From: an uncultured Lachnospiraceae bacterium
GTDB taxonomy: Bacteria > Bacillota > Clostridia > Lachnospirales > Lachnospiraceae
DNA: 64,000 nt
Direction: 5' to 3'
NCBI GenBank assembly: GCA_910584585.1
Contig: CAJUBP010000003.1
Coordinates: forward strand, 59,054-123,053
Part shown: positions 43,808 to 53,228 of the stretch, one piece after another
Layout of the letters: each line of letters opens with the position of its first letter
How positions within the stretch are numbered: position 1 is the stretch's first letter
The notes under the pieces: model-generated
What the model was told of the DNA's origin: nothing
Databases searched by the model: none
What the model saw: only the letters and a program-made list of their open reading frames with translations
Made by a program: the position numbers and the translations under genes

Positions 43808-45364
43808 CATTCCGTCCATAGCGGCTGACATAATGCCTCCGGCATATCCCGCGCCTTCTCCGCAGGGATACACTCCTTTTTTATTGCTCTCAAAGTTTTC
43901 ATCTCTTAAAATCCGCACCGGTGAGGAAGTTCTGCTTTCCACGCCGGATAAAATCGTATCTGAACGGTCAAATCCCGGAATATAACGGGAAAACTGATGC
44001 ATCCCCCGGCAGAAAGAATCATGGATTTCTCCGGAAAATAACTGATGCAGATTTCCGAATTCCCGCTGCCCCATTACGGCGGAAGAAAAACCGCCGTAAG
44101 AAGAAGAGGCTGTCTTCTGTTCAAAATCCCCAAACAATTGCTGCGGCACTTTGCCTGCGCCCAGCCGATATGCCTGCTCTTCCAGCCTGCGCTGAAACTC
44201 TACGCCGCTTAGAGGCTCCGTGCCGCCGAAATCTTTCGGAGTTACTGTTACGATAACAGCGCTGTTGGCATTGCCGCCGTCCCTTCTGCTGTAACTCATT
44301 CCATTGACTGCAAGCCGTCCCGGCTCGGAAGAGGCATTGACCACATAACCGCCGGGGCACATGCAGAAAGAATACACTCCTCTGCCATTTTCCAGATTTG
44401 CCGTCACCTTATAGGGGGCCGCCGGAAGTTTTGCGGCTGCTTCTTCTCCATACTGGCTGATATTTATCATGGATTGGGGATGTTCCGCCCGAAGCCCCAC
44501 GGCAAAAGATTTTGCCTCCATCAAAAATCCCGAATGATACAGCATTTCAAAGGTATCTCTGGCACTGTGGCCAATGGCCAGCACAGCAAGCTCTGTTTCA
44601 ATCTTAAGTGTCTCTCCCTTACGGACACAATGCACGCCGGTCAGTCTGTCCTGATGAAATTCCAAACCGGTGACACAGGTCTCAAACAGGCAGGTTCCGC
44701 CCCAGGCTTCGATTTGACGGCGCATATCTTTGACCACGTTTTTTAAGATATCTGTTCCGATGTGGGGCTTGCTCTGATATCCGATTTCTTCCGGCGCGCC
44801 GTGGCGGATAAAGATATCCAATACCGCCTGGTTTCTTCCCTTCACGTCCTTCACCAGCGTATTCAGCTTTCCGTCGGAAAAAGTTCCGGCGCCGCCTTCG
44901 CCAAACTGCACATTAGATTCCGGATTCAACTTATTGTCTCTCCAGAACTGTTCCACATCTTTGCCTCGCTGGTCAACAGTCCTGCCCCTTTCCAATAAGA
45001 GGGGTTCATACCCATGCCGGGCCAGAAAATAGGCGCAGAACAGCCCCGCCGGGCCGCTGCCGATAATGACAGGAGAATGGCGCAAGGGCTTCGTTCCGCT
45101 GACAGGAAATTGATACTGCGCATCCTTTGCCGCCCCGATCCGGCTGCTTTTGACCCGGCGCAGGACGCGGGATTCCTGCTTCACCTGCGCGTCGATGGTA
45201 TAGACATAAGAAATCTGGCTTTTTTTCCTGGCGTCTATGGACTGTCTGCGTATTTTATAAGTTTGAATCGCCTCCGGCCCGATTTTCAGTTCTCTGGCAA
45301 TTTTCTGCGCCAATTGTTCCTCTGTGTGAGAGATAGGAAGTTTTAACTGCTGTATCCTGATCAT
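43766..45364 (-). CDS. FAD-dependent dehydrogenase (COG2509-type flavoprotein)
   Basis: 532 residues. An N-terminal domain of about 90 residues is followed by FAD-binding GxGxxG (IIGSGPAGLFCAYFLARHGYEPLLLERG), FGEGGAGTFSDGKLNT, LAIGHSARDTFEML, and C-terminal PCGEGAGYAGGIMSAAMDGM. Substrate unknown; electron partners are not visible. Starts within ATGA overlap of the preceding flavoprotein gene, so the two are co-translated. Confidence 0.85.
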   Translation of the reverse strand: MIRIQQLKLPISHTEEQLAQKIARELKIGPEAIQTYKIRRQSIDARKKSQISYVYTIDAQVKQESRVLRRVKSSRIGAAKDAQYQFPVSGTKPLRHSPVIIGSGPAGLFCAYFLARHGYEPLLLERGRTVDQRGKDVEQFWRDNKLNPESNVQFGEGGAGTFSDGKLNTLVKDVKGRNQAVLDIFIRHGAPEEIGYQSKPHIGTDILKNVVKDMRRQIEAWGGTCLFETCVTGLEFHQDRLTGVHCVRKGETLKIETELAVLAIGHSARDTFEMLYHSGFLMEAKSFAVGLRAEHPQSMINISQYGEEAAAKLPAAPYKVTANLENGRGVYSFCMCPGGYVVNASSEPGRLAVNGMSYSRRDGGNANSAVIVTVTPKDFGGTEPLSGVEFQRRLEEQAYRLGAGKVPQQLFGDFEQKTASSSYGGFSSAVMGQREFGNLHQLFSGEIHDSFCRGMHQFSRYIPGFDRSDTILSGVESRTSSPVRILRDENFESNKKGVYPCGEGAGYAGGIMSAAMDGMKIAEAIAKQYRGK

Positions 45365-46851
45365 GTTCTGCCTCTATTCTTTTCTGAATGAAATGAAATT
45401 TTGTGTTCTTTCGATACTGCGCTATCTGCATTCTCTGAAGCAGACTGCCTCTTCCTGCCGGAAAAAATTTTTTCCTGATAAGAAGAAAATTCCGCTGGGT
45501 TTTTCCCGGCTGCGGCGCCGTTATTTCTGGCGCCAAACTCCTGGTCTTTGGAAAACTCCGCCGCACTTTTCCCGGCTGCGGCGCCGTTATTTCTGACGCA
45601 AAATTCCTGATCTTTGGAAAATTTCGCCGCGCTTTTCCCGGCCGCGGCGCCGCTGGTCCATGCCCACTGCAGATTATAGCCTCCGCACATGCCGTCAATA
45701 TCCACTGCCTCGCCGGCAAAAAACAGCCCCGGCACCAGTCTGGATTCCATGGTATCCGGACAGATTTCATCCGTATCCGCTCCGCCGGCTGTCACCTGCG
45801 CATGGTCAAACCCTTTGGTTCCAACAATCTCTGATTCCAAATGCTGCACGAGAAATGACAATCGTTCCAGTTCCTTTCTCCGACAGGAAACTGCCGGTTT
45901 CTCCGGCAAAATTCTGCTTTCCTCTAAGAATACCAGATTCAGTTTCCATGGAAACAGCCCGATCATCGCTTCTTCTGCCGTTTTCCCTTCCCCGTATACA
46001 AGAAACTGTTCCTGAATCAGTTCTCGCGCCTGTTCCTCTGAAAAACCGGGCAGGAAATTCATGCTGACCCGGACCTTTTTTCCTTCCAAAAGCCCATAGG
46101 CGGCATATCTGCTGACTTGAAAGGCGGGAATTCCTGAAACTCCAAATTCTGTCAGCTGAAGTTCTCCCAAATCTTCCGCCGTTTTCTTCTGATCTATGTA
46201 AAGTTCCAGACAGCATTCTGCACGGATTCCTGCAGTCTTCTTAAAAAATGACTGGTTTCCCTGCAATTGAACTAAAGCAGGCACAATTTCCGTCATTTTA
46301 TGACCAAAGCCTTTGATATACACAAATCCGCTGCCGTCGCTCCCTGTCTTTTTCGCTGCTTTTCCCCCGGTAGCAATGACACAGGCCCTGCTGTAAAAAT
46401 TTCCCTGTTTGGTAGAAAAGCAAAAGTTTCCGTCTGCTTTCTGAATGGAACGGATGCCAATTTCATACGCAATGCTTACCTTTTGTTTCCGGCACTCCAT
46501 CAAAAGCGCCTCCCGGATGGAAGAGGCCTGACCGCTGGCCGGATAATAATAGCCGTCCCTCCTGCTGATTGGACGGATGCCCAGCTTTCGGAAAAAGTCC
46601 AGGGTTTCTTCTAATCCGAACTGTTCTAAAGCGGGCAAGACAAAGGCAGGGTTCTTGCCTCTGTAATACGCAATGCCCTGCTTTTCATTGGTAAAATTAC
46701 ATTTTCCGTTTCCTGTCGCCAGAATCTTCTTCCCGGCCTGATCCATATGTTCTAATATCAGAACCTCAGCGCCCTGCCTTGCGGCCTGTATTCCTGCCAT
46801 AAGACCTGATGCGCCGGCTCCTGCAACAATTACATCAAATCTCCGCTTCAT
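45361..46851 (-). CDS. HI0933/BaiN-like flavoprotein with repeat-extended C-terminus
   Basis: 496 residues. FAD motif VIVAGAGASGLMAGIQAARQG, GNGKCNFTN, LTEFGVSGIPAFQVSRYA, and the C-terminal FAD contact FFAGEAVDIDGMCGGYNLQWAWTSG. Homologues usually end shortly after AWTSGAAAGKSAA. Here that last segment is repeated about three times (22-residue period) and followed by a polar tail, adding roughly 70 residues. BaiN-type members reduce bile acid intermediates, but most have no known substrate. GGAG 7 nt before ATG. Confidence 0.85.
   Translation of the reverse strand: MKRRFDVIVAGAGASGLMAGIQAARQGAEVLILEHMDQAGKKILATGNGKCNFTNEKQGIAYYRGKNPAFVLPALEQFGLEETLDFFRKLGIRPISRRDGYYYPASGQASSIREALLMECRKQKVSIAYEIGIRSIQKADGNFCFSTKQGNFYSRACVIATGGKAAKKTGSDGSGFVYIKGFGHKMTEIVPALVQLQGNQSFFKKTAGIRAECCLELYIDQKKTAEDLGELQLTEFGVSGIPAFQVSRYAAYGLLEGKKVRVSMNFLPGFSEEQARELIQEQFLVYGEGKTAEEAMIGLFPWKLNLVFLEESRILPEKPAVSCRRKELERLSFLVQHLESEIVGTKGFDHAQVTAGGADTDEICPDTMESRLVPGLFFAGEAVDIDGMCGGYNLQWAWTSGAAAGKSAAKFSKDQEFCVRNNGAAAGKSAAEFSKDQEFGARNNGAAAGKNPAEFSSYQEKIFSGRKRQSASENADSAVSKEHKISFHSEKNRGRT
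45501..45658 (-). repeat. 66-bp tandem repeat at the 3' end of the HI0933-family gene
   Basis: Units at 45501-45566, 45567-45632 and a partial one from 45633 encode GAAAGKSAA followed by a Lys/Glu-rich FSKDQEF segment, then NN. A decayed fourth copy seems to lie at 45467-45500. Frame is kept (22 codons). The original single copy is the C-terminal helix of the flavoprotein. Confidence 0.85.
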
Positions 46852-46909
46852 CCTATCACTCCAAATTGCCTGTTATCTGCTTGTGTCATCTTCCAAAGGG
46901 CATTCTTTA

Positions 46910-47317
46910 TCAGCTTGTATAATTTTCCAGAAAATTATACAGCTGCGCTTCATCCTGAATGGTTTTCCCCTGGCTGATTTCCGCCTGCAGATCCTCAGGC
47001 AGCGCATCCATGCGGATATCGGTTACCGCGTACAGCGTCGTCTTGTCCGCATAGTAAACAGCCACATATCCTTCCTCCTCCAGCAGAATATATTCACAAG
47101 GTTCCATCAAATTCATGCTTTCGGCAAGCTGCGCCCTCTCTTCCGCCTCTCTTTGCATGGCCAGCAGATTCTCATTCTGCTGCTTTAAGAGAGCAATGCG
47201 TTCTTCATAGCTTCTCTGGGTCCTATGATTTCCTGCAAAAAAGCCTATGCCAAGACAAAGAGCCCCGCTGATAAAAAGCCCGGCTAAAAATAAGCGAATA
47301 CTACATTTCTTTTCCAT
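46910..47317 (-). CDS. Membrane-anchored protein with BofC C-terminal-like domain
   Basis: 135 residues: one N-terminal TM helix (about 8-28), a short coiled coil (35-65), then a C-terminal domain (EYILLEEEGYVAVYYADKTTLYAVTDIRMDALPEDLQAEI...GKTIQDEAQLYNFLENYTS) resembling that of BofC, the intercompartmental sporulation checkpoint protein. Similarity is from pattern recognition and could reflect a broader family. It follows the SpoVB-type gene and precedes the flavoproteins. GGAG 6 nt before ATG. Confidence 0.5.
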   Translation of the reverse strand: MEKKCSIRLFLAGLFISGALCLGIGFFAGNHRTQRSYEERIALLKQQNENLLAMQREAEERAQLAESMNLMEPCEYILLEEEGYVAVYYADKTTLYAVTDIRMDALPEDLQAEISQGKTIQDEAQLYNFLENYTS

Positions 47318-47367
47318 GTCAAACTCCTTTTTTTGGTAGTATCTGCTATTTTTGTAATTTTATACAT

Positions 47368-49023
47368 CTACATCAAATGCAGCTTCTTTGCAATTTTAAT
47401 AATCAGGTTCCCCATGGGAAAACTGCGCAGCTCGTTTTCTTTCAGACCGCGCATCAGCAGCAAAAGGATACCATAGACGATTACCCCTGCCGCTATGGAA
47501 ATTCCGGTGGAAACCGCATTGATTTTCACTGTTTTCATCAGAAAATAATAAATTCCGTAAACAGCCACTCCCATTACAGCCGCAGCCAGACTGGGAATCA
47601 CAAAGGTGCGCGTAATCTCCTGCCGGTACTTCAAATACTTCCGGATTGCCATTCCATTCAAAATACACATCAGGAAGGAAAAGAACATATTTGCCCATAC
47701 CACGGCATAAATATTCAGATCCAGCCCATACATCAGCGCCGCCAGTACGCCAATATGTAGCACAAGAGCAATCACCGCGTTTTTCACAGGAACATTCATG
47801 CGGTTGATCCCCTGCAGAATTCCGTTGCTTAAGGTGGAAAGGGAATAAAACACAATGGTAACCGCGCCGATCTGCATCATCCTCGCAGTCATCACCCTGT
47901 CATCCTGAAACAGAAGCTGCAGAATCGGTGACGCCAGCACCCCCATCCCCACAGCGCAGGGAATGGCAATTACCATAATGAACCGGATGGAATAGGCCAC
48001 TTTCCGCTTCACATGGGAGATATCCTTGGCTGCGAAAGCGGTGGAAATACTGGGCACGCTGGAAGCGGATATGGAAGAGGCAATGGCAATGGGCACATTG
48101 ACAAGCACCTTATATTCTCCCACATAGACGCCCCACATGGTACTGTAATCTTTGGCCTGATATCCCTGCAGCGCGGCAATATGCTTAAACACGCCCATAT
48201 CCAGAAAAGAAGTAATATTATAAATTGTGGTACTCAAAAGCACCGGAATAATCGTCATTATCAGGATGTGGAAAATGGTCCCGTAACTCTCCACCTTTTT
48301 CCCTTTATCCTTCTGGGCCATTTTCCGAAATCTCGGCCGGTAAACCGCCAGCACAAACAATGTAAACAGCAGCGCGGCAATGGCTCCTGCACCGGTTCCG
48401 ATGGTTCCGCCGGCAGCGCCGTAAGCCTCCGCGTAAGTAGCCGGATTCCCCAAAACAGCCCCGATTCTGGTTCCGTACTGGTACAGCATGTAGGCAGTCC
48501 ACACGCTGACCACCGCATTGATGATCTGTTCAATTAGCTGGGACACAGCGCTTGGCATCATCGTGCCCATCCCCTGGAAAAAACCGCGGATGACTCCCAG
48601 CAGCGCCACCACCAGCAGGGTGGGAGCCAATACCTGAAGGGCAAAAATGCTTAAAGGCGTCCGCACAATATAAGTTGTGATAACGCCTGCGCCGAAAAAG
48701 ACAATCAGGCCGGCAGCCGTCCCGGATACCAGGGCAAAAATCAGCGCGCCTTTGAAAATTCTATATGCGTTTTTCCGCTGTCCCTTTGCCATTCTGGTAG
48801 AAACCAGTTTGGAAACAGCCAATGGCAGGCTGTAGGAGGATATCAGCAGCAAAATGCTGTATATCTCCATAGCCGTGCCATAATAATCATTTCCAATATC
48901 ACCGATAATGGATTTTAAAGGAATCCGGTACAGCAGCCCGATAACTCGGCTGATAATGGAAGCCACCGCCAGAATGGAACCCTGTACCAGAAAATTGGAT
49001 TCACTTTTTTTCTTTTTATTCAT
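47368..49023 (-). CDS. SpoVB/MurJ-type MOP-superfamily flippase
   Basis: 551 residues, about 14 membrane helices. The N-terminus (FLVQGSILAVASIISRVIGLLYRIPLKSIIGDIGNDYYGTAMEIY) is typical of the SpoVB/YtgP/YkvU polysaccharide flippase group. Role likely translocation of lipid-linked peptidoglycan precursors, either vegetative (MurJ) or spore-cortex (SpoVB); the sequence does not distinguish them. GAGG 9 nt before ATG. Confidence 0.85.
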   Translation of the reverse strand: MNKKKKSESNFLVQGSILAVASIISRVIGLLYRIPLKSIIGDIGNDYYGTAMEIYSILLLISSYSLPLAVSKLVSTRMAKGQRKNAYRIFKGALIFALVSGTAAGLIVFFGAGVITTYIVRTPLSIFALQVLAPTLLVVALLGVIRGFFQGMGTMMPSAVSQLIEQIINAVVSVWTAYMLYQYGTRIGAVLGNPATYAEAYGAAGGTIGTGAGAIAALLFTLFVLAVYRPRFRKMAQKDKGKKVESYGTIFHILIMTIIPVLLSTTIYNITSFLDMGVFKHIAALQGYQAKDYSTMWGVYVGEYKVLVNVPIAIASSISASSVPSISTAFAAKDISHVKRKVAYSIRFIMVIAIPCAVGMGVLASPILQLLFQDDRVMTARMMQIGAVTIVFYSLSTLSNGILQGINRMNVPVKNAVIALVLHIGVLAALMYGLDLNIYAVVWANMFFSFLMCILNGMAIRKYLKYRQEITRTFVIPSLAAAVMGVAVYGIYYFLMKTVKINAVSTGISIAAGVIVYGILLLLMRGLKENELRSFPMGNLIIKIAKKLHLM

Positions 49024-49084
49024 ATAAATTCCTCAAATACTGTCTTCCCATGCATGCCAGATACGCTTCCTTGGCCGTAATTTT

Positions 49085-50218
49085 TTATTCTTCCGTTGCC
49101 CTGGCCTGTGACAATTCCTCCTGGGTCGCGTAAACGCCGAAGCGATCCTTATAATCGTTTCTTGCAACACATACCCAGGTCTTTCCCTGATTCAGGGTAA
49201 TCTCTTCCCCTGCCTCGTTATAGTAACGGGCCGGACAATCCTCATTGTCTTTGCTCCAGGTAACGCGCTCCATTTTGCCGTTGGTAATATAGATGCCCTC
49301 TCCGCCGGATGTGGTATTAATGTCCATGTAACCGTTCTCGTCCAGTTTCGACCAGTCACAGTACTGAATCAGGATATTTTTGACAGTAAGCTGGCCTTCG
49401 GTGCCGCCGTCAATCTGCTTATCTTTAAATTCATACCGGTAATAAAGCCCGTCCTCACTGTTATACACAAACCAGGGCTTATTGACAAAATATCCGGGAC
49501 TCACTACAATGGCGTCTTCCCCGGAAGGAGTAACCTCCGCGTCGTCTTCCGCAAACTTGTAATGTCCGCTGTAAGTATCTGCAAGCTCCGTGCGGTAGCC
49601 TTTCTTCTCAATGCCGGCCTGAATGCCCTCTGCGCTGGTAAACGCGTTGTGGGGAGATTTCCGGTTGGTATCCCGGTAAAACATAATTGTCTCAATGGCG
49701 GAATCCATTCCGCTTAAATTGTGCACATCCTCCCTGGCCAGCACAGGCTCTGCATAGGCAGCCTGGCCGTAATGAGTATAGATGGCGTCAAACTCTCTGG
49801 CAAAATAAATAAAATAGTGACGGCAGCTTCTCACAGAACCGATCTTCTCCAGTCCGGAATAATCCTGGAAAATTGCCATCAGGCGGGTGTAAGAACCCTC
49901 CACCGGCACTTCATAGATCACATCCGCTGAAGAAATTCCGTACTGGGGAAGCGCGTCCGAAGTATTGCCGATCATAATAGCAACGGGCCGTTTCTTAGCC
50001 AGTTCTCCGTCAATCCACTGACCGGTCAGATAACTTCTGGCCTGTCCCTCCGGCACTTCCGGCGTGGGCTCCGGGGTAGGGGTCGCCGGCTCCGGCGTCG
50101 GCGTTTCTTCCTCCACCGCCGGCTCTTCTTCCGGTTCTTCCTCTTTCTTTCCGCAGCCGGCAAACATGCTCAATACCAGGGCAGCCAGCAGCAGCCATAC
50201 GATACGTTTTTTCATCAT
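49085..50218 (-). CDS. DUF3048 family lipoprotein (YerB-like)
   Basis: 377 residues. A lipoprotein signal (LLLAALVLSMFAGCGKK, Cys at about 22) is followed by a Pro/Glu/Thr-rich spacer (about 25-55) and the DUF3048 domain (RPVAIMIGNTSDALPQYGISSADVIYEVPVEGSYTRLMAIF, IGSVRSCRHYFI). Extracytoplasmic, function unknown. Two consecutive ATGs (50218, 50215) are both well placed behind GGAGG. Confidence 0.9.
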   Translation of the reverse strand: MMKKRIVWLLLAALVLSMFAGCGKKEEEPEEEPAVEEETPTPEPATPTPEPTPEVPEGQARSYLTGQWIDGELAKKRPVAIMIGNTSDALPQYGISSADVIYEVPVEGSYTRLMAIFQDYSGLEKIGSVRSCRHYFIYFAREFDAIYTHYGQAAYAEPVLAREDVHNLSGMDSAIETIMFYRDTNRKSPHNAFTSAEGIQAGIEKKGYRTELADTYSGHYKFAEDDAEVTPSGEDAIVVSPGYFVNKPWFVYNSEDGLYYRYEFKDKQIDGGTEGQLTVKNILIQYCDWSKLDENGYMDINTTSGGEGIYITNGKMERVTWSKDNEDCPARYYNEAGEEITLNQGKTWVCVARNDYKDRFGVYATQEELSQARATEE

Positions 50219-50275
50219 TCATTCCTCCAAATTTTCTTTGTAGCTGCAGGCAGTAAGTTTCCTCTGTCCGCAAAA

Positions 50276-50305
50276 TTTATACTCAAGAGTTACTTCATCC
50301 GCCAA
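50276..50305 (-). promoter_or_regulatory. Predicted promoter of the DUF3048 gene
   Basis: Minus strand TTGGCG (50300-50305), 18 bp, TATAAA (50276-50281), in the 107-bp gap after ybeY. Moderate match. Confidence 0.5.
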
Positions 50306-50325
50306 ATGATTGCCGTTCTTTCGCG

Positions 50326-50859
50326 CTAATGCGGACCCACAGGCAAACCATCCGTTTCAAAGGCATCCCTTAAAATTCCCATCCGCTCCAGGATATTTCT
50401 CTGTTTTTCTTCCATCACAGCGGCTTCTTCCTCTGTCATATGATCATAACCCAGCAAATGCAGCATGCTGTGCAGGATTAAAAAGGCAAATTCCCGTTCT
50501 TCACTGTGTCCGTATTCCTCCGCCTGCTTACGGACTTTGTCGGCGCAAAGCACAATATCTCCCAGCATTGCCTCTCCGGTATCCGGATTAAAATTGTCTT
50601 CCTCCTGTTCCAGAGATTCAAAATTTCCCGGCGATTCATAGGCTATCAGAGGAAAGGAAAGCACATCCGTCGGCCTGTCAAACCCCCGGTGCTCCCGGTT
50701 CAGTTCCTGAATCCCCTCCATGGACACCAGCAGCAGGCTCACTTCCGCCTCAAAGGGAAAGCCCTCCGCTTCCAAAGCGGCGTATATCACCTTTTCAGCC
50801 AGTTCTCTGTAATCAAAGGCAAAAAACGGCTCTGTTTCTTCTTCCAGCGTCACGGTCAA
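50326..50859 (-). CDS. ybeY: Endoribonuclease YbeY (rRNA maturation factor)
   Basis: 177 residues with the zinc motif HSMLHLLGYDH and the preceding NREHRGFDRPTDVLSFPL. Acts in 16S rRNA 3' maturation and ribosome quality control. TTG start at 50859, overlapping the stop of the HD-domain gene by 4 bp, AGGAGG 10 nt upstream. Position after phoH and the PgpH-like gene is conserved in Firmicutes. Confidence 0.94.
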   Translation of the reverse strand: MTVTLEEETEPFFAFDYRELAEKVIYAALEAEGFPFEAEVSLLLVSMEGIQELNREHRGFDRPTDVLSFPLIAYESPGNFESLEQEEDNFNPDTGEAMLGDIVLCADKVRKQAEEYGHSEEREFAFLILHSMLHLLGYDHMTEEEAAVMEEKQRNILERMGILRDAFETDGLPVGPH

Positions 50860-52097
50860 AACAATTCCGCCTCCTTTATTAAATAATCTCTGATTTTTAA
50901 AAACATATTCATGCTGAACCCGGATTTATCATAGAGCCCTGAGGCGGAATTCTCATTTAACGTCTGATAGACCAGCATATCCTGGTTCCAGGAACTGGAA
51001 AGGGTCGCCCGATCCAGCACGTCAAACTTCGCCACCACGCTGTCCACAATATGCACAATGGCAGATTCCAAGGTAGAGGGAAGCTGCTGCTCCCCGTTAT
51101 ATTCCCGCAGGATTCCCACCACCTCCCTGGGCAGATGGTTGCTTCTTGCAATTGCCACTCCGTTTTCCACATAAGGCTCCCCTTCCATCCTTCCGATGCG
51201 GTAATAGAACCCTCCTGCCGCTGCCACATCCGGATCCGCGCCAACAAGGCCCGCGCAGTCTCTGGCAATCTCAGACACCTTTCTCCCATGGGCGTAATCC
51301 GCTTTTGAAAAACCGGACACTGCCTGCACCAGTCCGAACTCCGGCTTTAAAATCCGCTCCATCTCCTGTTTTCTGGAAGCCTTAAGACGCCGGTGCAATG
51401 TCTGGTACAGGATCCATGCCCCCACAGAGGAAATAATTCCGTTTAAGGCGCCGCCAAGCAGTACATTCCAGTCCAGCTGTCCGGTCCGGATAAAAGAAAA
51501 AACCAGAATGCAGTCAAAGGTATAGAGAAACAGGAAAATAATTCCCCACCGCCGGTTTCTGATCTCGTTAAAAAAAGTTACCGCCAGGCATCCTCCCGCC
51601 AGAAGGAACAGATCACAGAGCAGCATGTAAACATTCTCCTGCCCGCAGACGGCAAATACCGCCGCGTGAAACATCCCCGCCGTCATTCCGAAAAAAGAAT
51701 TGGTCACAATGGCTCCTCCTGCCGCCAGAAGAAGGACAGGCCTTGTATATTCCGGAAGATATTCAAACAGCACCGCCGCCGCGCAGGAAACTGCGTACCA
51801 GCCTGCAATATATCTGTAATCCCTTGCTTTTTCATAAAACCAGTCCTTTTGTATCCGGTACAGTTCCATTCCCGCAAGAAATGTCACAGAATACAAAATT
51901 CCGAAAAATATCAGCACTGCCATCCGATCCGGTTCCCGGTGCCTTATGATTCCCGAGAGGATACATTCCAGAATCCCGCATGACGCCATGCCCAAAAACA
52001 TCAGATTCCTGCGTCCTCTGCCGCTGTCTTTTCCACGGATCCGTGTACTTGTCTTTGTTTCGTTCTCTTTTGCCGTTTCCGGAGCCTTTTCTCTCAT
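50856..52097 (-). CDS. PgpH/YqfF-like membrane protein with degenerate HD domain
   Basis: 413 residues. About seven membrane helices (35-235) precede a cytoplasmic HD-like domain. PgpH proteins hydrolyse cyclic di-AMP and are normally about 700 residues with an extracellular 7TMR-HDED domain, absent here. His270 (AHGRKVSEIA) matches the first metal ligand. The HD pair (usually YYHDIGK) is Tyr299-Arg300 (FYYRIGRME), and only Asp352 of the later ligands is clear. Hydrolysis is therefore unlikely, and a regulatory or vestigial role is possible. Locus order (yqfC-yqfD-phoH-this-ybeY) identifies it as the pgpH position. Confidence 0.75.
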   Translation of the reverse strand: MREKAPETAKENETKTSTRIRGKDSGRGRRNLMFLGMASCGILECILSGIIRHREPDRMAVLIFFGILYSVTFLAGMELYRIQKDWFYEKARDYRYIAGWYAVSCAAAVLFEYLPEYTRPVLLLAAGGAIVTNSFFGMTAGMFHAAVFAVCGQENVYMLLCDLFLLAGGCLAVTFFNEIRNRRWGIIFLFLYTFDCILVFSFIRTGQLDWNVLLGGALNGIISSVGAWILYQTLHRRLKASRKQEMERILKPEFGLVQAVSGFSKADYAHGRKVSEIARDCAGLVGADPDVAAAGGFYYRIGRMEGEPYVENGVAIARSNHLPREVVGILREYNGEQQLPSTLESAIVHIVDSVVAKFDVLDRATLSSSWNQDMLVYQTLNENSASGLYDKSGFSMNMFLKIRDYLIKEAELF

Positions 52098-52106
52098 GTT
52101 AACAAA

Positions 52107-53120
52107 CTATCCCTGCCGTTTCTTTCTTCTCTGGTAATCAGGAACCTGACTTACCTTTTTGTCTGCTTCTGCTTTTTCAAATGCCATAACGATATCTTTT
52201 ACAATCTTATTGCGGACCACATCCCGGTTATTCAAACGAATCACAGACACTCCCTCAATGGGTCCCACAATGGAGGCGCACCGCTCCAATCCCGAATCCG
52301 TCTTATGGGGCAGATCAATCTGCGTCACATCGCCGGTCAGCACCATCTTAGAACCCTCTCCTAACCGGGTCAGCGCCATCTTAATCGTATAAATGGACGC
52401 ATTTTGGCTTTCGTCAATCAGCACTTTGGCCCTGTTCAGCGTCCGGCCCCGCATATAGGCCAGCGGCGCAATCTCAATGGTTCCCCGTTCCCGGAGCCTT
52501 TCTGCTTTATCCGCGCCGAAAATGTCATATAACGCGTCATTCAAAGGACGCAGGTAGGGATCCACCTTCTGGGATAAATCGCCGGGCAGAAATCCCAGCC
52601 TCTCTTCTCCCGCTTCAATGGCCGGCCGGCTCATAATAATCCGGTCAATCTCCCCTCGCTTTAATTCCTCCGCCGCCTGGGCAACCGCAAGATAAGTTTT
52701 CCCAGTTCCTGCCGGTCCAATACAGATGGTAACGGTATTTTCTTTCATAGCCTGGACATAATTCTTCTGTCCGAAGGTCTTGCACTTAATGGGCGCGCCC
52801 CGGTTGGTAAGCGTGACAATGTTCTCCATGGCCTCCACCGTCTCTTCTAAAGATCCTTCCGTGGCGTCATCAATCAAACGGTAAATCATCCCGTCATTGA
52901 TGGAGGCCCCTTCCCCCTGAGCAAACACCTGCTGTAAAGACTGTAAGACAGATACCGCGTTGGATACGCCTGTCAAATCTTCTCCCTTCACCTCTACTTT
53001 AGACTCCCGCAGCCCGATCAGCACCGAAAAAGCCTTCTCGATCATCCGCGCAAAATGATCCTGACAGCCGAACACGGCCTGCTGCTCCGGGGTGCTCATC
53101 TCTATATATTCTATCTGCAA
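52107..53120 (-). CDS. phoH: PhoH family ATPase
   Basis: 337 residues. An N-terminal KH-like region (about 30-90) is followed by a PhoH ATPase domain with Walker A GPAGTGKT (135-142), RPAIEAGEERLGFLPGDLSQK, Walker B VLIDESQN (usually DEAQN), and TGDVTQIDLP. Probably acts on RNA together with YbeY. TTG 53120 with GAGG 9 nt upstream is chosen; ATG 7 codons later is an alternative. First gene of the transcript from the promoter at 53168-53196. Confidence 0.93.
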   Translation of the reverse strand: MQIEYIEMSTPEQQAVFGCQDHFARMIEKAFSVLIGLRESKVEVKGEDLTGVSNAVSVLQSLQQVFAQGEGASINDGMIYRLIDDATEGSLEETVEAMENIVTLTNRGAPIKCKTFGQKNYVQAMKENTVTICIGPAGTGKTYLAVAQAAEELKRGEIDRIIMSRPAIEAGEERLGFLPGDLSQKVDPYLRPLNDALYDIFGADKAERLRERGTIEIAPLAYMRGRTLNRAKVLIDESQNASIYTIKMALTRLGEGSKMVLTGDVTQIDLPHKTDSGLERCASIVGPIEGVSVIRLNNRDVVRNKIVKDIVMAFEKAEADKKVSQVPDYQRRKKRQG

Positions 53121-53167
53121 CTAAATGTACCTCGCTTTCTCAGGGAACTATACACATATTGAAAATT

Positions 53168-53196
53168 ATTATAGCAAAAACTTTTCTCATTTTCAA
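53168..53196 (-). promoter_or_regulatory. Promoter of the phoH-pgpH-like-ybeY operon
   Basis: Minus strand TTGAAA (53191-53196), 17 bp, TATAAT (53168-53173). Near-consensus. Confidence 0.85.
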
Positions 53197-53228
53197 GATT
53201 TCACAAAAAAATCCTTGACATGCCCAAA

